Shown here: positions 11,401 to 26,000 of the stretch, piece after piece | Layout: every line of letters starts with the position of its first letter | How positions within the stretch are numbered: the first letter of the stretch is position 1 | Assembly (NCBI GenBank): GCA_036897525.1 | Contig: JAYMTJ010000030.1 | Location: 40,753 to 104,752, forward strand | DNA length: 64,000 bases | Origin: Pelargonium x hortorum | Lineage: Eukaryota > Streptophyta > Magnoliopsida > Geraniales > Geraniaceae | Reading direction: 5' to 3' | The notes under the pieces: generated by a model | The model's input: only the letters and a program-made list of their open reading frames with translations | The model's database searches: none | What the model was told of the DNA's origin: nothing | Position numbers and translations under genes: made by a program

Positions 11401-14000
11401 GTCTTTCTAGAGCCTTAGAGTAAAATCTTGATTTTCTTTCTGGGCTGTAACCATTACCTATATTTGAAATATCTGGCACATAAACCCACAAGGAGTCCTT
11501 CCTTTCTAGTATGTACCTAGCTTTAACAGATGGAAGAACGGGGTCTGTTTTCCTGTATGTTTTTCGTTACTTGCTTGTAAAAAAAACCCCTAGCTTCTCT
11601 CAACACTCTTTGCAAACTAATCCCTAATCCTAGGCTAGGAACAGAAACATACAGCCCAAAGTCGGTAATTACATGTACAGGAACCCACCAACTCTAAATC
11701 CAATTCTAACAGGCAACTTACAGGATACAAACAGTTCTCTGAAATTTAATGTACTTCTTTATCTTATAAGCCTATATGTATCGCATAAAACCTAGATTCC
11801 CAAAACAGTTAGTTATTAGTTCTAAACAGGATAAATATTTACTAACCTTGTAAGTAAGCCCGCAGGCCTTTCAGATAGCTATGAAGTATTCTTTGTAAAG
11901 CAGAGATCAGGTTCTTGAGTTTCCTTACTTAAGAGGGTTATGCATGTATGCGGAGAGTAGGTTATCCAGTGGTATGAAAGACTCTATCTTTAGCAGCATT
12001 TCCTAATCTGTCTTTGGAATTACCTTCTTTTGGAAACTTGCTTGTTCATGTATGTGCGTTCTATTCTATATTCTATACTATAACTATAATAGTTGAGGAA
12101 AAAGCTCTAACTAAGTTAGAGGTCAATTTATTCTATTCTTTTATTTATGGATTTCCGAACCTTACTTTGAGTGCTTTTGCTTCATTCAGTTTTAGCATTG
12201 TTTCATTGGAAGGCAGTACCTAATTTCCTGAACTGAACTGGTAAAGGACATATAAACTGATTCTCTAACTGATACTCTAACTGATAGATTCCATAGGAAC
12301 TTACAGAATTGTATTCTTGAGAGGACAGTCCAAGCTCTTTTGTGCTGTGCTCTTTGTTTATTGAGTTCCTGTCAAAAGGTTCTATTTTATAGCTGAGGAA
12401 AAGAAAGACTCTAATAATTCAATTCTTAGTTCTTATTGAACTAATTCCTTTAGATAGCTCAGTCCCAGATATTCCTCCTAGTATTTTATAGAATAGTATA
12501 AACTAGAATAGATAGTTTAGGCTAGCTCTAGCTTCCTAGTAGCTCTTAGTTCTTCCTATGGTTAGTGGTTTCCTGTCTCTCTACTTTAAACAAATAAATT
12601 TTAACAAATGGAAGTAATCTAAATATTGTTAAGGAGTTTAAGATTCTAAGCTGAGGAGACTCATAAATTAGAAAGATTTACAAAACTGTTACTATTTTAG
12701 GAGTTCAATTGTAGCTCTTAGTCATGAGCCAAGGAATGCTAGGTCTGGAAAGTACTTAGCCGATTCCGATCTATAGTGCTAAAGGAATAACATATTCTTG
12801 TCTAACAAGTCTAAGAAGTCCAAAGCCTCTGTATTCTTGAGAAGTGAGAAGTTGGTTTAGGGTTTTTGGATAGGAACATTCTAACTTAACTTAATATAGG
12901 AAGATTCTATTTCCTTTTGACCTAGAGTACATTCCTAAAATCCCTTATCTTTCTTAAGAGTGGAGTTTAGGGAATCCATAAACCATAATCCATAATTTAT
13001 AATAATTCCTAGTTCGGTTGGTACAAAAAATGCCCAAAGTGTCCAGGCTTGTAAATTCATTTTCATTTGTTGACAAAAGCAATACTAACTCCTGAAATCC
13101 CTCACAATTCTTTAACACCCTTTAACTCCTTTGCTTGCTATAAGCTCAAGAATGGAAACATTGGTAGACTAGAAGAGTACAGGCTCGTAAGGATTTCTAA
13201 GAAAGGTATCTCCCTTTTAAAGCTCCTCCTACTTCTCTAAGTATTTCCTCTATATTATATCTCGGGCTGCTGTCTTTCTCCCAATCCTCGCTCTCAAACA
13301 ACAAGAGGTATTTATAGCGCTCTAAAGTCTAACTTCTGTCTTAAGAAGTAATTAAGAATAGAACAACCAATACTCTCTATCTGGACCTATTTATATCCAT
13401 AACTAATAGAGGAATCCCTATAAGAATAAGAACTCTATACCTAGAGTCCTGTACTATAAAAAAAAATAAGATAAAGACTTTCCTATTGTAACTAGCTATA
13501 ACACTGACTATAACTTTCTAATACTAACTAATAGGAGTCGCTTACACAGGTATCTTTTACTGCTCCCGCAACTCTAACTAAGCAAAGAAAGCTCTAGCCC
13601 ATACATAAAGGAAAAGTCTAGTCTCTAGTTCGTAGGTATCTGTTCTAACTCTTTATTATTTATTAAAGTTTTAATCTAGCTCATCTAGCGGATAAGACTC
13701 CTAAACAAGTTAAGAAATTTGAAATCGAAGACTAAGAAACAAGTAATATACTAAGTCAAAGAAGATGGGTATTCTAATGTGGGGGTATGTACTATCATAT
13801 ACACTCTCCTAGGTTAACCACCCTCGGTTCTGGGTCGGTAAAAGGACTTACTCCTTATGCTACAAGGGTAAGCTACAGAGAGCATGAGGAATATTAGAAA
13901 GAGTTAGTTCTTCGTAGTACCTCTAGCGAAGTAAGTGAATTCTAAAACTCCAGAGAAAGCTCATTAATAGACTTTCTAGGCTGTATGTTGGTTAAAGGAA
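11401..14000. other. Texture-B block with a strand-composition switch
   Basis: No gene is recognised. From about 12.0 to 12.85 kb the plus strand is G/T-rich with words like GTATTCTTGAG. From about 12.9 to 13.6 kb it becomes A/C-rich. The repeat at 12831 links it to the 31-kb block. Confidence 0.5.
12831..12911 (+). repeat. Dispersed ~80-bp diverged repeat, copy 1
   Basis: The order of blocks here (GTATTCTTGAGAAG, GAGAAGTTGGTTT, TTTTGGATAGGAAC, CATTCT, AGATTCTATTT) matches that at 31583-31649. Small insertions separate the blocks; copy 1 has an extra GTGAGAAG-type duplication. It is related by descent but has decayed by indels. Confidence 0.75.
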
Positions 14001-17000
14001 TTCCTAAGCGTAGTAAGGTCCCTAATTATCTTTATCTAGGCAATCAAAAGGTTTCCGAGTGAACAAGGGTAAAAGGGGTACCCGAACTGCAGACTTCTCT
14101 AACTTGGTAAACGCAAGTAGCTTTGTAATGGGGCTATTATGTATTATGCGCCCTTCTTAAAAAAGCGGTCTAAATCCCTTAAAATGAAATGAGCTAAAAA
14201 CACACCCTTTTTTTATTATAACGGGGGGGAATTAGGAAGCTTTCATGAGTATAACCTTTTGGGACACCCGTAAATGGCTATAACCCACCAGTAAACTCGA
14301 TTTTCTACTTCTTCCCCTATACATACTCCCTTATTACTTAATTTCCAAAGCAAAGTCCGAGAAGCCATAAAGATCCTATTTTTTAGCCTTAAGTTTAGAT
14401 AAAGGCTTCATCAAAAGAGGCATAAGACCCTTTTTTTAAAATTCGTATAAGTAAGCATTCTATATTTTTCTGGAAGCAAGCATATTATTTTATTTATTAT
14501 TAGACTCTCCTTTACTTTACCCTTAATGTTCTTATAATATAGGAACCCCTAATAACAAAAAAATGTAAAATACATCACAAATCATAGTTATGGAGCTGCG
14601 CTGTAATTAATTTAATATAGAGGAAAATGCTTTATCTTTATACATCGAAGTATTAGACTAAATGAAAATTTCTAGAAGTACTACTTAATAAAAGGCTTTC
14701 TTTCTCTATGAAGAAGTGGGATAATCTACTTAGCGTTCAGAAACCTTAAGGGGTACTAAATATTACAAGAAAGCTTCAGTTTTTTAAAGAGAGGGTGATA
14801 CTCAAGATAGAAATGGAACAGGAATTGCTTAATAAACCAGTCAGATACTTTTATTACTCCATAGTCAAACAACTTAGTCGAGTGGCTTCCCCTTTTAATT
14901 AAAACATAAAGTACCCTCATTTATGTATCGGGCGGTTTGCTAGATTCCAGATAAACCCCCTATCTTTGATAAAAATGAGACTTTTAACAAGAAAAGGCTT
15001 TCGAGGCAACCCTAGAGGAGAAACAACAGAGAATTCCTTCCTATTAATTAAATAGAACTAAAATACCGATAGAATGTCTTTATAAAGACTCTTCGGCGGA
15101 CCTAAACTTTGTACATAAAAAAGAAAAAGAGATTAAAGGGCATAGCTTAAGAGCTGGGGAAACCCCGCATTACTTACACTAAGATCGATAATTAAGGCTT
15201 TTACGTTCCTTTGCACTTTGTTTTAGATTACTAAAGTGTAACAAATTCTTGAGCCAGTAATTTTAAAGACATTTGGGACTCACGACAACTTATTTCATAA
15301 GGGCTTCCTTGTACTAAAAGCTATTACATTATTTTTTTATTCCAGCAGGAAGGAAGGAAGGGCATTCTTTATCACCAATTAACATACAAATATACGAACT
15401 GACTTAGCGAATTACTTAATTCTAGGAGAGTTGAAACAGGTATTTAATAGGTTTATATGACTTTTGATTGAAGTGAAGTCTTTCCGATAACCAAGAAATC
15501 TCTTAGATATGGATCTGTATCTCTTAGGCTTGGTACAATAAAATTTAGCCTTAGCCTATCGTATCACTGTGTTATTTTACACCTTGATTATAATTGTTCA
15601 AAACGGATAGACACTTGTCTAAATTCAAAGCACAGAACCTAAAAATTTTAGGATAGGGTATTGTAAAAAACACTTTTATCGAAGTGATTTTCTTATTCAG
15701 AACAGAAAAAGGGTTCCTGTTTCAGATTAAGTGCTTGTACAGTATACCATAATAAAAGGACTTTTAGGCGGTAGATTCCTTACTGTGCTCCAGTTTTAAG
15801 CACTACACAGACCTTAATTAATAAACAAAGATTGGCACGCGGAATACGAAGAAGAGCACAAGGGTAGAACCTGAATCTTGAAAAGTACGAGTTTTAGTAC
15901 TACTTTGGTTTTGAATTCAATTTGTATTTTTAGTTATTTTTGGGGTAAAACAACAGGAGGATCTCTGTCTACTTTAGTAAATTGTCAAGCATATGATCAG
16001 GATTTTAAGACTGGCTATACACAATTTATAAAAGGATTTTCTTTATTATTGATCAGTGCGGTGCTGAAAGTAATAAAGTATATCTCGTTAAAGTAAAGGA
16101 AGTGAAACCTCTACTTAGCTTAGATAGGAGCACTCTGCAGTATGCGAAAAGGGGATAAAAAGATATTTCGACAAGGGGCTTAATTCCAAAGAAAGTTTGA
16201 TCAGACGAACTCTTCACATAAGAAAAGCCTATAAAAACTAAGAATTGATCAGATATCCCTAGGTTTCTTTTCACAAAAAAAGTGAAATAATAACAAAAGT
16301 AAAGTGGCGTCCCATAGTCTACAACATTAAAACCTAGTCAATTTCTACCGTTAGAGTACCTCCAATTTAAAACTAGCTCTTGATCTAGGTCTTGTTAATA
16401 AATAAAGCGGGGTGCGCTAAAAAGTCTTTTTCTTATACAAAACCTTCAGATTCTGGAATAGTACTAAATAAAGGTATAAAATAGAAACACTCAGTTAAGA
16501 GTAGCTCCAGGGTAAGATGAGTACACTCTTGTTTAGCTATGTTTGATAAAGTAAAACTCGCTCCCTTTATTCGAAGGTTTTGATCGGAGGTGTGGCTGAA
16601 CGGGTGTTTAGATAAGAACTTTGGTATTATTTGGTTAATCATTATTAGTTATCCTCCGCTTTAGTAGGAGTTTTAATAAGGTTAGTAATTAATTGCTTGG
16701 ATTCTAATTATAGGTGCTAGAGGAGACAGTTTAGACATGAATACTCATAAAATAAAGAGAAAGAGGCCTTAGATACGCAAAGAAATTTGCTTAGTTATTT
16801 GGAAAAAAAGTACTCTGATTCGGGTGATTTTAAGGTCGATATTTTATGTTGTGGTAATACAGAGTTAAAAGCTTACACGGGAATACTCTTCAGTGAGAGA
16901 AAAATGAAGATAATTTATAATAACCCTAGGGGAGGGCCAAATAGCTAACTAAGAGGAGTCTTTTGCGGCAATCTAGCTTATAAAATTAAGCAGGGTTATA

Positions 17001-20000
17001 TACAAAAGTCCGGGCTGTAAGTATATTCAGCATTGTCTTTTGCTCGCTATGTTTAACCAAATAAATTAACAAGGTTCTAAGTTTACGGTCTAATTTATAG
17101 GATCTGCCAAAAGTCACTTGAGGTTTTCTATTTCTAAGAATTAAAATATTAAAAATATTGGTACCATAAAGCAAAGCCCCATTAAAGAGGCTTTTTTTAT
17201 AATCTATTGATCGCAAAAGCTTTTCTGATTTGTTTTATACTAAAATTAGGCCTTTAATACGTAATATTATACTCTTACTCTTTCTTACGTATATAGAACT
17301 AAAATTCCAAAGTATTCCCCAAATGAATTTCTAGTTTCTTATTATATTACCCTTTTTATTAGATTAGAAGAATATGTATAAAATGAATTCTAAGGTGTGC
17401 CCTAAGCCGGCAAAAAACTGCTTATAGATAGTCTTAATTTATAAATTCTTGATTAATAAAATAGATGAAATAGCTACAAGGAACTTATCACTAAAAAAAT
17501 CTTGCCCGGAAGTAAGAGTTTTAAGCCCTAGACAAGGCTCAGAGAATAAAAAGTTACAGGAACTCCCCTTTATAATAACTCCCATTCTTTTCTTTTGTAC
17601 TTTTTTTGGAACCCAGTGTCTCTGCTACGGAGGTATGCCCTTTTAATTTGTGTGCAGTTCACAAGACTCTAATAATAAAATAAAGAGGGTTTTGCAACCG
17701 AAAGCTAGATTCGTTTAGAAACTTTAACTTTTTACGCGCCCCCTTTTCCTTCAAGAACCGGCTAGATAGATTTATATTATTACAGATAAAGAATTTTGAA
17801 GAAGCCATAAGATCTGTTACCCGACAGTAGGATACAATAAGAAAATAAGGGGGGCTCCTATTTCCTAAACTTCTAAGTCAGCGAGCTAGATCCTTGAATT
17901 CGAGGGTTTACTCTAATTTCTTTTCTACCCGGGTTGAGTAAGACATAGTTATATCACCATACAAAAACGAAGCCTAGTTTTCGACTGAGAGGTAAAAACT
18001 TTTAGATATTTGAACAGGTAAGGTAATAAGGGCTCCTCTAGAAATAGCTTAGACAGGATCTTGGTTTCCTCTTTAATTCATTATCCGAAGCCTTTTTTGG
18101 AAAGTCTTTTCCTTAAAATTAAAAGGGTTCATATCGTAGAATATCCTTTTTGATTTCTGGAGCTTTAAAGGTTGCTTGTTTTGGTTTTAGGCAATTCAAG
18201 GAACTTAAGCTAAGGAGTTGTGTTCCTCTGTTTCCAATTCCGGATAGTAAAAGAGACATTTAGGAGTATAAAGATCCAAAGCTATTTTCGGTCGGTAAAG
18301 ACTAAAGTAGAAAAGTATAGAGCTTCTATAAATATAGTAGAATTTAGTTTGACAATGAAGTCAGTTATCTAAAAAACCTCTTAGGTCGACCAGTATCTCT
18401 TAAGTTTATAAGAGTACTCATAAGTAAGAAGGAGTTCCCTATTGATTTCTAAGTAAGTAGGTCCACTAAATAGAAAAAAAAGCAAATGGAAAAGTATATA
18501 ACTGCTTGATAGGTTGTAAGACTGGGAATCCCTATGAGATAAGGATTGGTATAGCAACTAAGATACAGATAATACGGAGTGCTGGTATAGCTAAGCGGAA
18601 AGGGCCCGTAAACATACAGCTCATAATCAAAAGAAGGGTATCTCGCTAAAGAACTTCAAAATATTCATACCCAGTTTCTTAACGAAATGGACCTTCAGAC
18701 CTGGAAAATACCTCACCTTACTCTTAGGACCTTATTCTTCATGCTTCATGACTACTTGTTTTAGGATAGGTATAGGAAGCTATTAAACCCTGTTGTTTGT
18801 GAGAGCTAGACTTCTTTTCTTAGGACGGTGCTAAATAGACTTTAAGGAGAAGAGATAATCCCTACGAGAGATAGAGATACACCTGGAGCTTTCTTAAGAT
18901 TAGGATAGATACTCGTGTGGTGCTACTAATAAGAAAAGAGTTCTTGTATTCTATTAGAGAGTTATAGATATATTACTGAGTTATAATTAGTCAGTAGTAA
19001 GTGTACTTGTTCTTTATAATAGTAATAGTTAATAGTTCTAATTGTATCTATTGTCTTTTAGTTTCATTTAGTTGCTTTCGGTAAACCAGGGGATAGAATT
19101 CTGACAAAACCATAGGTTCAAACTCAAGAGTTTTCTTTTCTATTTAGAACTTTATTTAATTTAAGGGAGACTTTTCGAAAAGAACTTTAATAACAATAAC
19201 TTTAGGCCTATGAATCTGTCAATTTTACAAGCGGGTATTATGAAGAGTAAGGTTTTCCAAAAGAAGCCAGTTTAAATAAGAATATGAGGTTCTTATAGTG
19301 TAAGGTTAGCTTAAAGGAAAGGGGATTTCTTTCATGTCCTTTTAAGATCGCAAAGTACAAAGATATGGAATTCCTAACCCTAATATAAATATAGTAGGGG
19401 TTCCAAGGCCATTAAGAAATATAAAAGGAATTCTACTGGAAATAGTTAAGTATCAACAAACACTGCTAAACTAAAGATAAATATTCCGGATAATATTGAG
19501 GAATCTCTAGCACAGTATTAGCGAGCCAACTCCATTCAAAGAGCAAGCAATTCAATTTATTGGTTATACCCCTATTAAGAATTTTATACAAATGAGGGTA
19601 GGATTTTTTGAGACCTCACTTAAAGAAGTTTTAACAAGTATAGCTTTTTCAAGGACTTCGTTTACCCTTGGGGCAAAGAAAAGAGGCCCCGCCATACCAT
19701 ACATAGATAGACCCAGCCTAGTTAAAGAGTAGGTACAATAACAGTTTTATATATCTACCAGCATCTCTACCTATATAGGTAGAGTTCTTTATTCCTATTC
19801 CTATTTAGACATTCTCAGTACTTTTCTTTCAAGAATTTCAAAGAGCAATAGTCTCCTTCTTTTTTAGACTGCATTTGTTCAGATTAGGAGTTTAGGCTAT
19901 TAACTTAACCCTTTTTCTAAGAGACCTCTTCATTAGTCAAAAAAATAGAAATACAAACTCTACTTTACCCCAAGGTAATACTACTGCATTGTAAAAGCCC

Positions 20001-23000
20001 AAATTCTGTATGGAAGACAAACTCCGTTGACAAAATGATAATTTGTTTTAGTTATTAAGAGACGCTTGGTCTAGTATTAAATGAAATTGGGGCACTGTAG
20101 GCGCTAAACTTAAGACTTCTGAAGCAGGATAGATATAGACTTAGTTTTATTCCGAATTGAGGATTCCCATGTATCAAACTATAAACCCCAAAAAGAAAGA
20201 TGTAAAATGCGAGTAGAGAAATCTCGGCTACCTATAAGTAAGCGCTAGGATTCCCCTTATTTTCCAAACTTAAAAGTAAACCTGAGGTTTATATAAACTA
20301 TATACCCGGGAGCGGCCTCTTTCTAATATTTATATAAGGGAAAATATACCCTTAGCATCTAGAAACTCTTTAGGTATACAAGCCCGACTTCTGCTTTTCC
20401 ATTCGTCTAAAGATGCTGCACGCACTAAGATTAGATAATATGTAAGTAAAGGTAAATAATAAGACTTCGAGAGCATCAGCTCAAAAAAAGGAGGCGATAG
20501 TGTCAGAAGATATATAAATATCAAGCAAGCGGCTCCATATTAGTTTCCAAAGTAGTCTTTTGGGGAAGAGTCTCTTTTATTAAGAGTTATTTTAAAGCCA
20601 CCGGTCTACGATCCCTTAAAATTTCTGTATTGATTTAATTGGACTTAGTTGGCAAGGAGCTGCAGCGGAGTTTAGTTCCTTTACTTTATAGGAAAGAAAA
20701 TAGACTTAATTTAGCCTATCAAACAAGGTTATGACTAGTGCTCCACAATCCAATCCTTCTTTCTACGGAATCCGGGTAGTTTTTTTGAATAACCCTAAAT
20801 TTTACAACAAACCACGCAAAATAAGAGACTCAAGTAATTAGTATTTCGCTGAGCTTTATATTACTTCTAAAGGCCCCATTTCTACAAAAGGCGGAAGGCT
20901 GAAAAAAGTACTGTGCATAACTAAAAGGGTGCTTTTTTGGTAAACCCGGATAGAACCGCAAAGGCCAGTTATTCATACTTTATATAAATATGATTTTGAC
21001 CTTTCCCACTTTAGGAATAGTTTAACTTACACTAAATAAAAAAAGGAATTTTGCACTATATACACGGGAACTTGCTTAAATATGTTATAACTCAAACTTC
21101 TTTTTTGGAGTATAGATTAGTAAAAAGTACAGTAGTCCATTGATTTCAAAAGAGGTTGGACTGGGATATTTTGTAGGTTTAACATACTAGGTTGGTGTAT
21201 AAAATCCTAGAATTGTGCTAATAGGAAATTACATATTTCTTATTCAATTTTTTTTACACAGCTCGGATAGGAAAGTACTTCTACAAATCAATCTAGTATA
21301 TAGGGTATTCGCTGGATTATTCTAGTATCTTTTTTTAGTTTAAGTACCTTACCTTAATAGCTCGATTAAATGTGATTTCCTATACATATACAACCTTGTT
21401 ACATAACTAGAATAACTATAGAATTCATGTAATTTATTCTTAGAAATATAATGCAGTCAAATCCTCGGCTAGTTGTTTTTTTTTATCGAACTAAAGTATC
21501 CCATCCCAATTTTATTGGAACTATCCCGCAGAGGATCCCTTCTTAGTATCCCACTTTTAATTCACTAGGTCTTGGAAAAGCTTGGTAAGGTTTCCAGGAA
21601 TAGCTAATATCTGAAAGGTTTTTGATTTTTTTACATCAGTAAAAAACGGGATAGGTTCTACCAAAAAAGGAGCTTCCTTATTAAGATTAAGGAGAAGCAA
21701 AAAGTAAGTAGAATAGGAATAACTTTCTAAAAGCCACGGGTTTACTAGTAGGCTTGGATAAAAAAACTATAGAAAACTTTTTAGTATAAGAAAGGCGGTT
21801 GCTTTAAACTAAAGAGGTGTTATTCATTTCGTGGTAGCATATACATTTGCGCATAAGTTATTACTTTCAATTCCGGGTCTAGGATAAGCCATAAGGTAAG
21901 GAAGGTCTAAATTTATATGGAGTAGCTTAGTTTGATCTATATTATATTATTATTTAGCTTGCATTACAATTTACCCGATTTGTTATTTATTCCAGGGCCT
22001 TTTTAAACCCCTTCTAAAACTACAAATTCTTAAAATTATCTTAATTTGTTTAGTGAGAGCTTGTAGTGCTTATCGTAAAGTATTCTAAAGTGCTTGTTGA
22101 AGCCCGGGAATTTCTAAGCTAAAGTTTGGCTGAAATTGGATGGAAACTCATTTGTTCTAAAACCCTTACCAGAAGGGAATCCTATGCTATTAAGAAAGAT
22201 TATAAAGAGTAGTAATATAATATTATAATTTAATATATCGAAAGTTTTTAACCAAATATTTTGTTTTGAGCATTTATTTTGCTCGATTTCTTATTACTAA
22301 AAAAGGAGTAACAAAGAAGTATAATAAATGAGATTCAGTTATGCTAGTAGATTATTCTATTAAAAACTCCTTTTTGAAAAAAATACAAAGCATCCGTAGA
22401 AAGATTAACTTTACTTTATGTACCTGGATAATAGTTATGCCACTTACTGATTTAATAGCTTTTAATTACTCCAACTCATAACTCGTAGTTATGAAATCTT
22501 CAACATTGATGAGAAGCTTTTTTTTTTTAGACAAAAGCCTTTCTTTTTCAATCGGGTATGTCTCGTTTACAGTCTTTATAAAGCTTATACCAAAAGAGAC
22601 TTCATTATCCGCAGTTGTAGTACTCGGGTACCTATTGCTATTCCTTAGTAAAGCGAACCCTTTTTTAGAATTTGTAAAAAGTATTCTATGTATTTGCAGC
22701 CTAAGACACTTTCTTATTCTGAGGAGTGTACTTCAAACTTATGATTTTGTATGTCTTTAGGACCGAAGTTTAAGAGTATCTAAATTGATTTTGTTTGAGC
22801 TACGGCTCTAAATTAGTTCTTTTAAAGCGTATACCCTTTGTTATATACTCTACAGGGATACTGGCTGAGTTTGTGTAAAGGGAGTATCTTGAGGGGAGGG
22901 GGATTTTTTCCTACTAATAAAATAGAAAAAGACTCGTGCCTTGCTTGGAACAGAGTAAAAGTGCTACTAGGTATGGCACAAAACAAAATTTGTAGACTTC

Positions 23001-26000
23001 CAATAAAGTAAAACTTTCTCAAACTACGGTATGTAGAAAAGACTCGTTAGCTTGTTTATTGAGTGCTTAGTAATAGACTGCTTTCACATAAGGGGCAAAC
23101 CCACTTAAACAAGGGGATTCCCTCGAAAATTGTCCAAAGAAAATGAAAACGTAAGCAAGGGCCCTTTGTAATGCTATTTTTCTTCTATATCTATATGGGT
23201 ATTCTTTGTTAGGACAAAGTAATTAACGGTTTCAAAAGCTTTATTAATATTAATAAAATAGAGTTACCTCATATGCTGGATTCCCTTTGTATAACCCATA
23301 CTGAAACTTGATAGGACCCCCCTACTAAGGAACCTTGGTTTTGAGAAAAAAAACTTATTTATTATCAGACTAGCCCGGGCTTGTACTATACTATAAACTT
23401 TTCAATGTAAACTGGGGATCCTATTCTATAGGAATGACTAGAGTCTAAAGTACAAGGTTAAGGGGGTTCTAAGGGGATTCTCCCTTTCCCGTTTTTGGGG
23501 GGGGAGAGGTATAACTATCATCAGGATACAGAATCCACCTTCTAAGCTAAGAGAAGTATAGCTGCTCCGGGTCTAGATATTCCAGAAGGTGTGTTACAGA
23601 ATAAGAGTAAGAAAGCAAGTTAAAGGCAAGAAAGAAATAGGTATTTTCAAGAGTATGATATAGAAAGTAAGATTGTTGCTACAGTATTATCAAGACAGGC
23701 ACAGCCCATAACAAGAAGAAGAGTATAGCAACAGTAAGTACGGGGCTACAGAATCCTAGTAACGCTAAAGTCATTAATTTCCAATCCTGTAAAGTGAAAG
23801 TTTTTCGCAAGTTTAGATAATAACATGGGGGTTGTTTGGTTTAGTCCTCAATCCTCTTAGTGAGTCTTTTTTTATTAAATTAAAGGGTGTAATATAACAA
23901 ACAAGGGATAAGTTGTTTTCCTCTAGTTGGCGCTCTATTTCGTTAGCAAGAAGATCTGAGTTTCGTTAAAGCCCCTTTTAAAGTAAAGAGGAAAGAGTCT
24001 TGTGGCTATATCCTTGCTTTCAAAATAAGATAAGAGGAGTAAGGCCCCTTTTGCAGAGTTTTAGTTTGATGTTACAAGCTTTTCTCGGTTAAAAAAGAAG
24101 TCAAATAGGAAAATTCTACAATCTCCTATGCTTTAGTTTACGAGACCTATGGGTTATGTTATAGATAAAAAAAAGGGCCTAATCTCTATAAATCCATAAA
24201 GGGAGCTCCTTTTTTTCAGTTGTTATCCTAAACCTAAACAGGAATGTAGAAGGGGTTACTTAATCAAATAAGTTCTCCAGCTTTATCCTTTCAATTTTCT
24301 CTACAATAACATAGCATAGGATTGAACTCTTCTTAAGAGAAACAGAAGTGGCCCTCTGGTCTCTTAATTAATTAATAAGGCTTTCCTAATTTTCAGAATA
24401 TCAATTATGCCGTCTCTTACTAAATTGCTTTGTTTGGTTCTAATTCTAAATAAACCTCGAAGAGTATATAAAATCTAGGTTTTACGTTGTCTATTTCAAG
24501 AATATTACACTCCATGTACCAATTAGTACTAGACTGCTATTCAACGAGCACGGACCCCTTACTCAAGTATGGGAAACGACCCCCAGGTTACGGATTCACC
24601 ACCTTTATATTGAGTACAGTTGCGAAACCCTATTATAAGTTTGCTGTGGGCAATTCCGGGTTCTAAAGGGGGCTTTGTTACTCTTACTTATGCCACTTCC
24701 CAAATCTGACAGAGGCTGTCTGTAAAACAAGGGATCTGAGTAATCAGTACTGGGTGCGGGTATTCCTAGTACAAGAGGTAAAGGGATCCTTACTATACTA
24801 AAACTTCCTTTTATATCAGTAATTCCTATTACTAAACGGGGGTGCGGGCCCTCTTCCTCAAAATATTTAGTTACTGTAAGCTCTTAACTCTTCTACAATA
24901 GTGCTTAAACTTGTCTTATATTTTCCCAGTAATGGGTCGGGGGCTTCTCTTTATTTAAAAATCCTTTCTATTCTATTTAGAGCTCTCTTTCCAATTTTGA
25001 AGAAGATTCGTTTTTTTAATGTATTTAGTTTAGTATCTAATGAGTCAATAATTGTGTAACAACCAGTCTAGAGAAAAAGAAGCAAGAGGTTTCTAAATAC
25101 TTTTTTACCGCTTAGAGTCAATTTACTAAATCTAGGCATTTCCCTATAACCCAACTCAAAAGTAAAAAGGAGTTGAATTCAAAACAACCATCCAAATTGT
25201 CGCTCTACAAAGCAAGGAAAACCGCGGAACAAAAAAATTGATCAATTAATCACACTAATTTAGATGTTTTTCTCAATATAATCTTAACAGAACTTGGTCC
25301 TAGAGCTCCTTTATATCGCCGTAGTCCTTCTTATCTTTCTATTTCTAAGTAAGATACTATCCGTCTACAAAAAAGGAGGGGGGCTCTTTGGTGAAAAGAA
25401 CCCTCGTTACTGAGTCATTTCGGTTTCCTTTCGAAAAAGTAAAATCACTTAGACAGAAATTTTGAGAGCTTACGGTTAAGAATAGGTGCTGTATTATAGA
25501 TTATAGGCTACTGAACAAAGAGCTAAAACGCGGGTTAGTTTACAAGTATGCTAAGGGTTCAAATCCGCCTTTTGGTATAAGTGGGCCCGTTGACTCCTCA
25601 ATATAACGAAAAAAGATATTTATGTACCGGGTGTAAAGTCTAAAAAATGAACTTTATGGATATATACCGGGATATTAAGTAAACAAATAAGGATATAGAA
25701 TATCCAGAAAGCTGGGCATTATAAGTACCCACTAAGGAATCTCTTAATGTTATTACAACCGCAAATGAGCTAGAACTTCCTCCTGCCGAAAAGCTACCGG
25801 GCATACATAGTAAGGAGTTCTCTGGTAAAAGATATCTATAAAGGAGCTTTCCAGTTATATCCAGTTATATATATAAAGTCTAAATTCCCCCTTTTTTATT
25901 GTTATTGCTAGAGTCCTGGGAACCCTTCACTGAGCTTATGACTATAAACTTTTATAATTCCTACCTAGCTTTGCTTGTAGTCTTTATTATTTGCTTATGA

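Noticed and set aside
24480-24720. Possible rRNA fragment
   Set aside because: Some GC-richer words, but none of the universally conserved small- or large-subunit rRNA segments is present.
25500-25590. GGGTTCAAATCC on the plus strand, possible trnG
   Set aside because: Distance to the upstream AGC-type D-stem is about six bases too long and no stem pairs; treated as chance.
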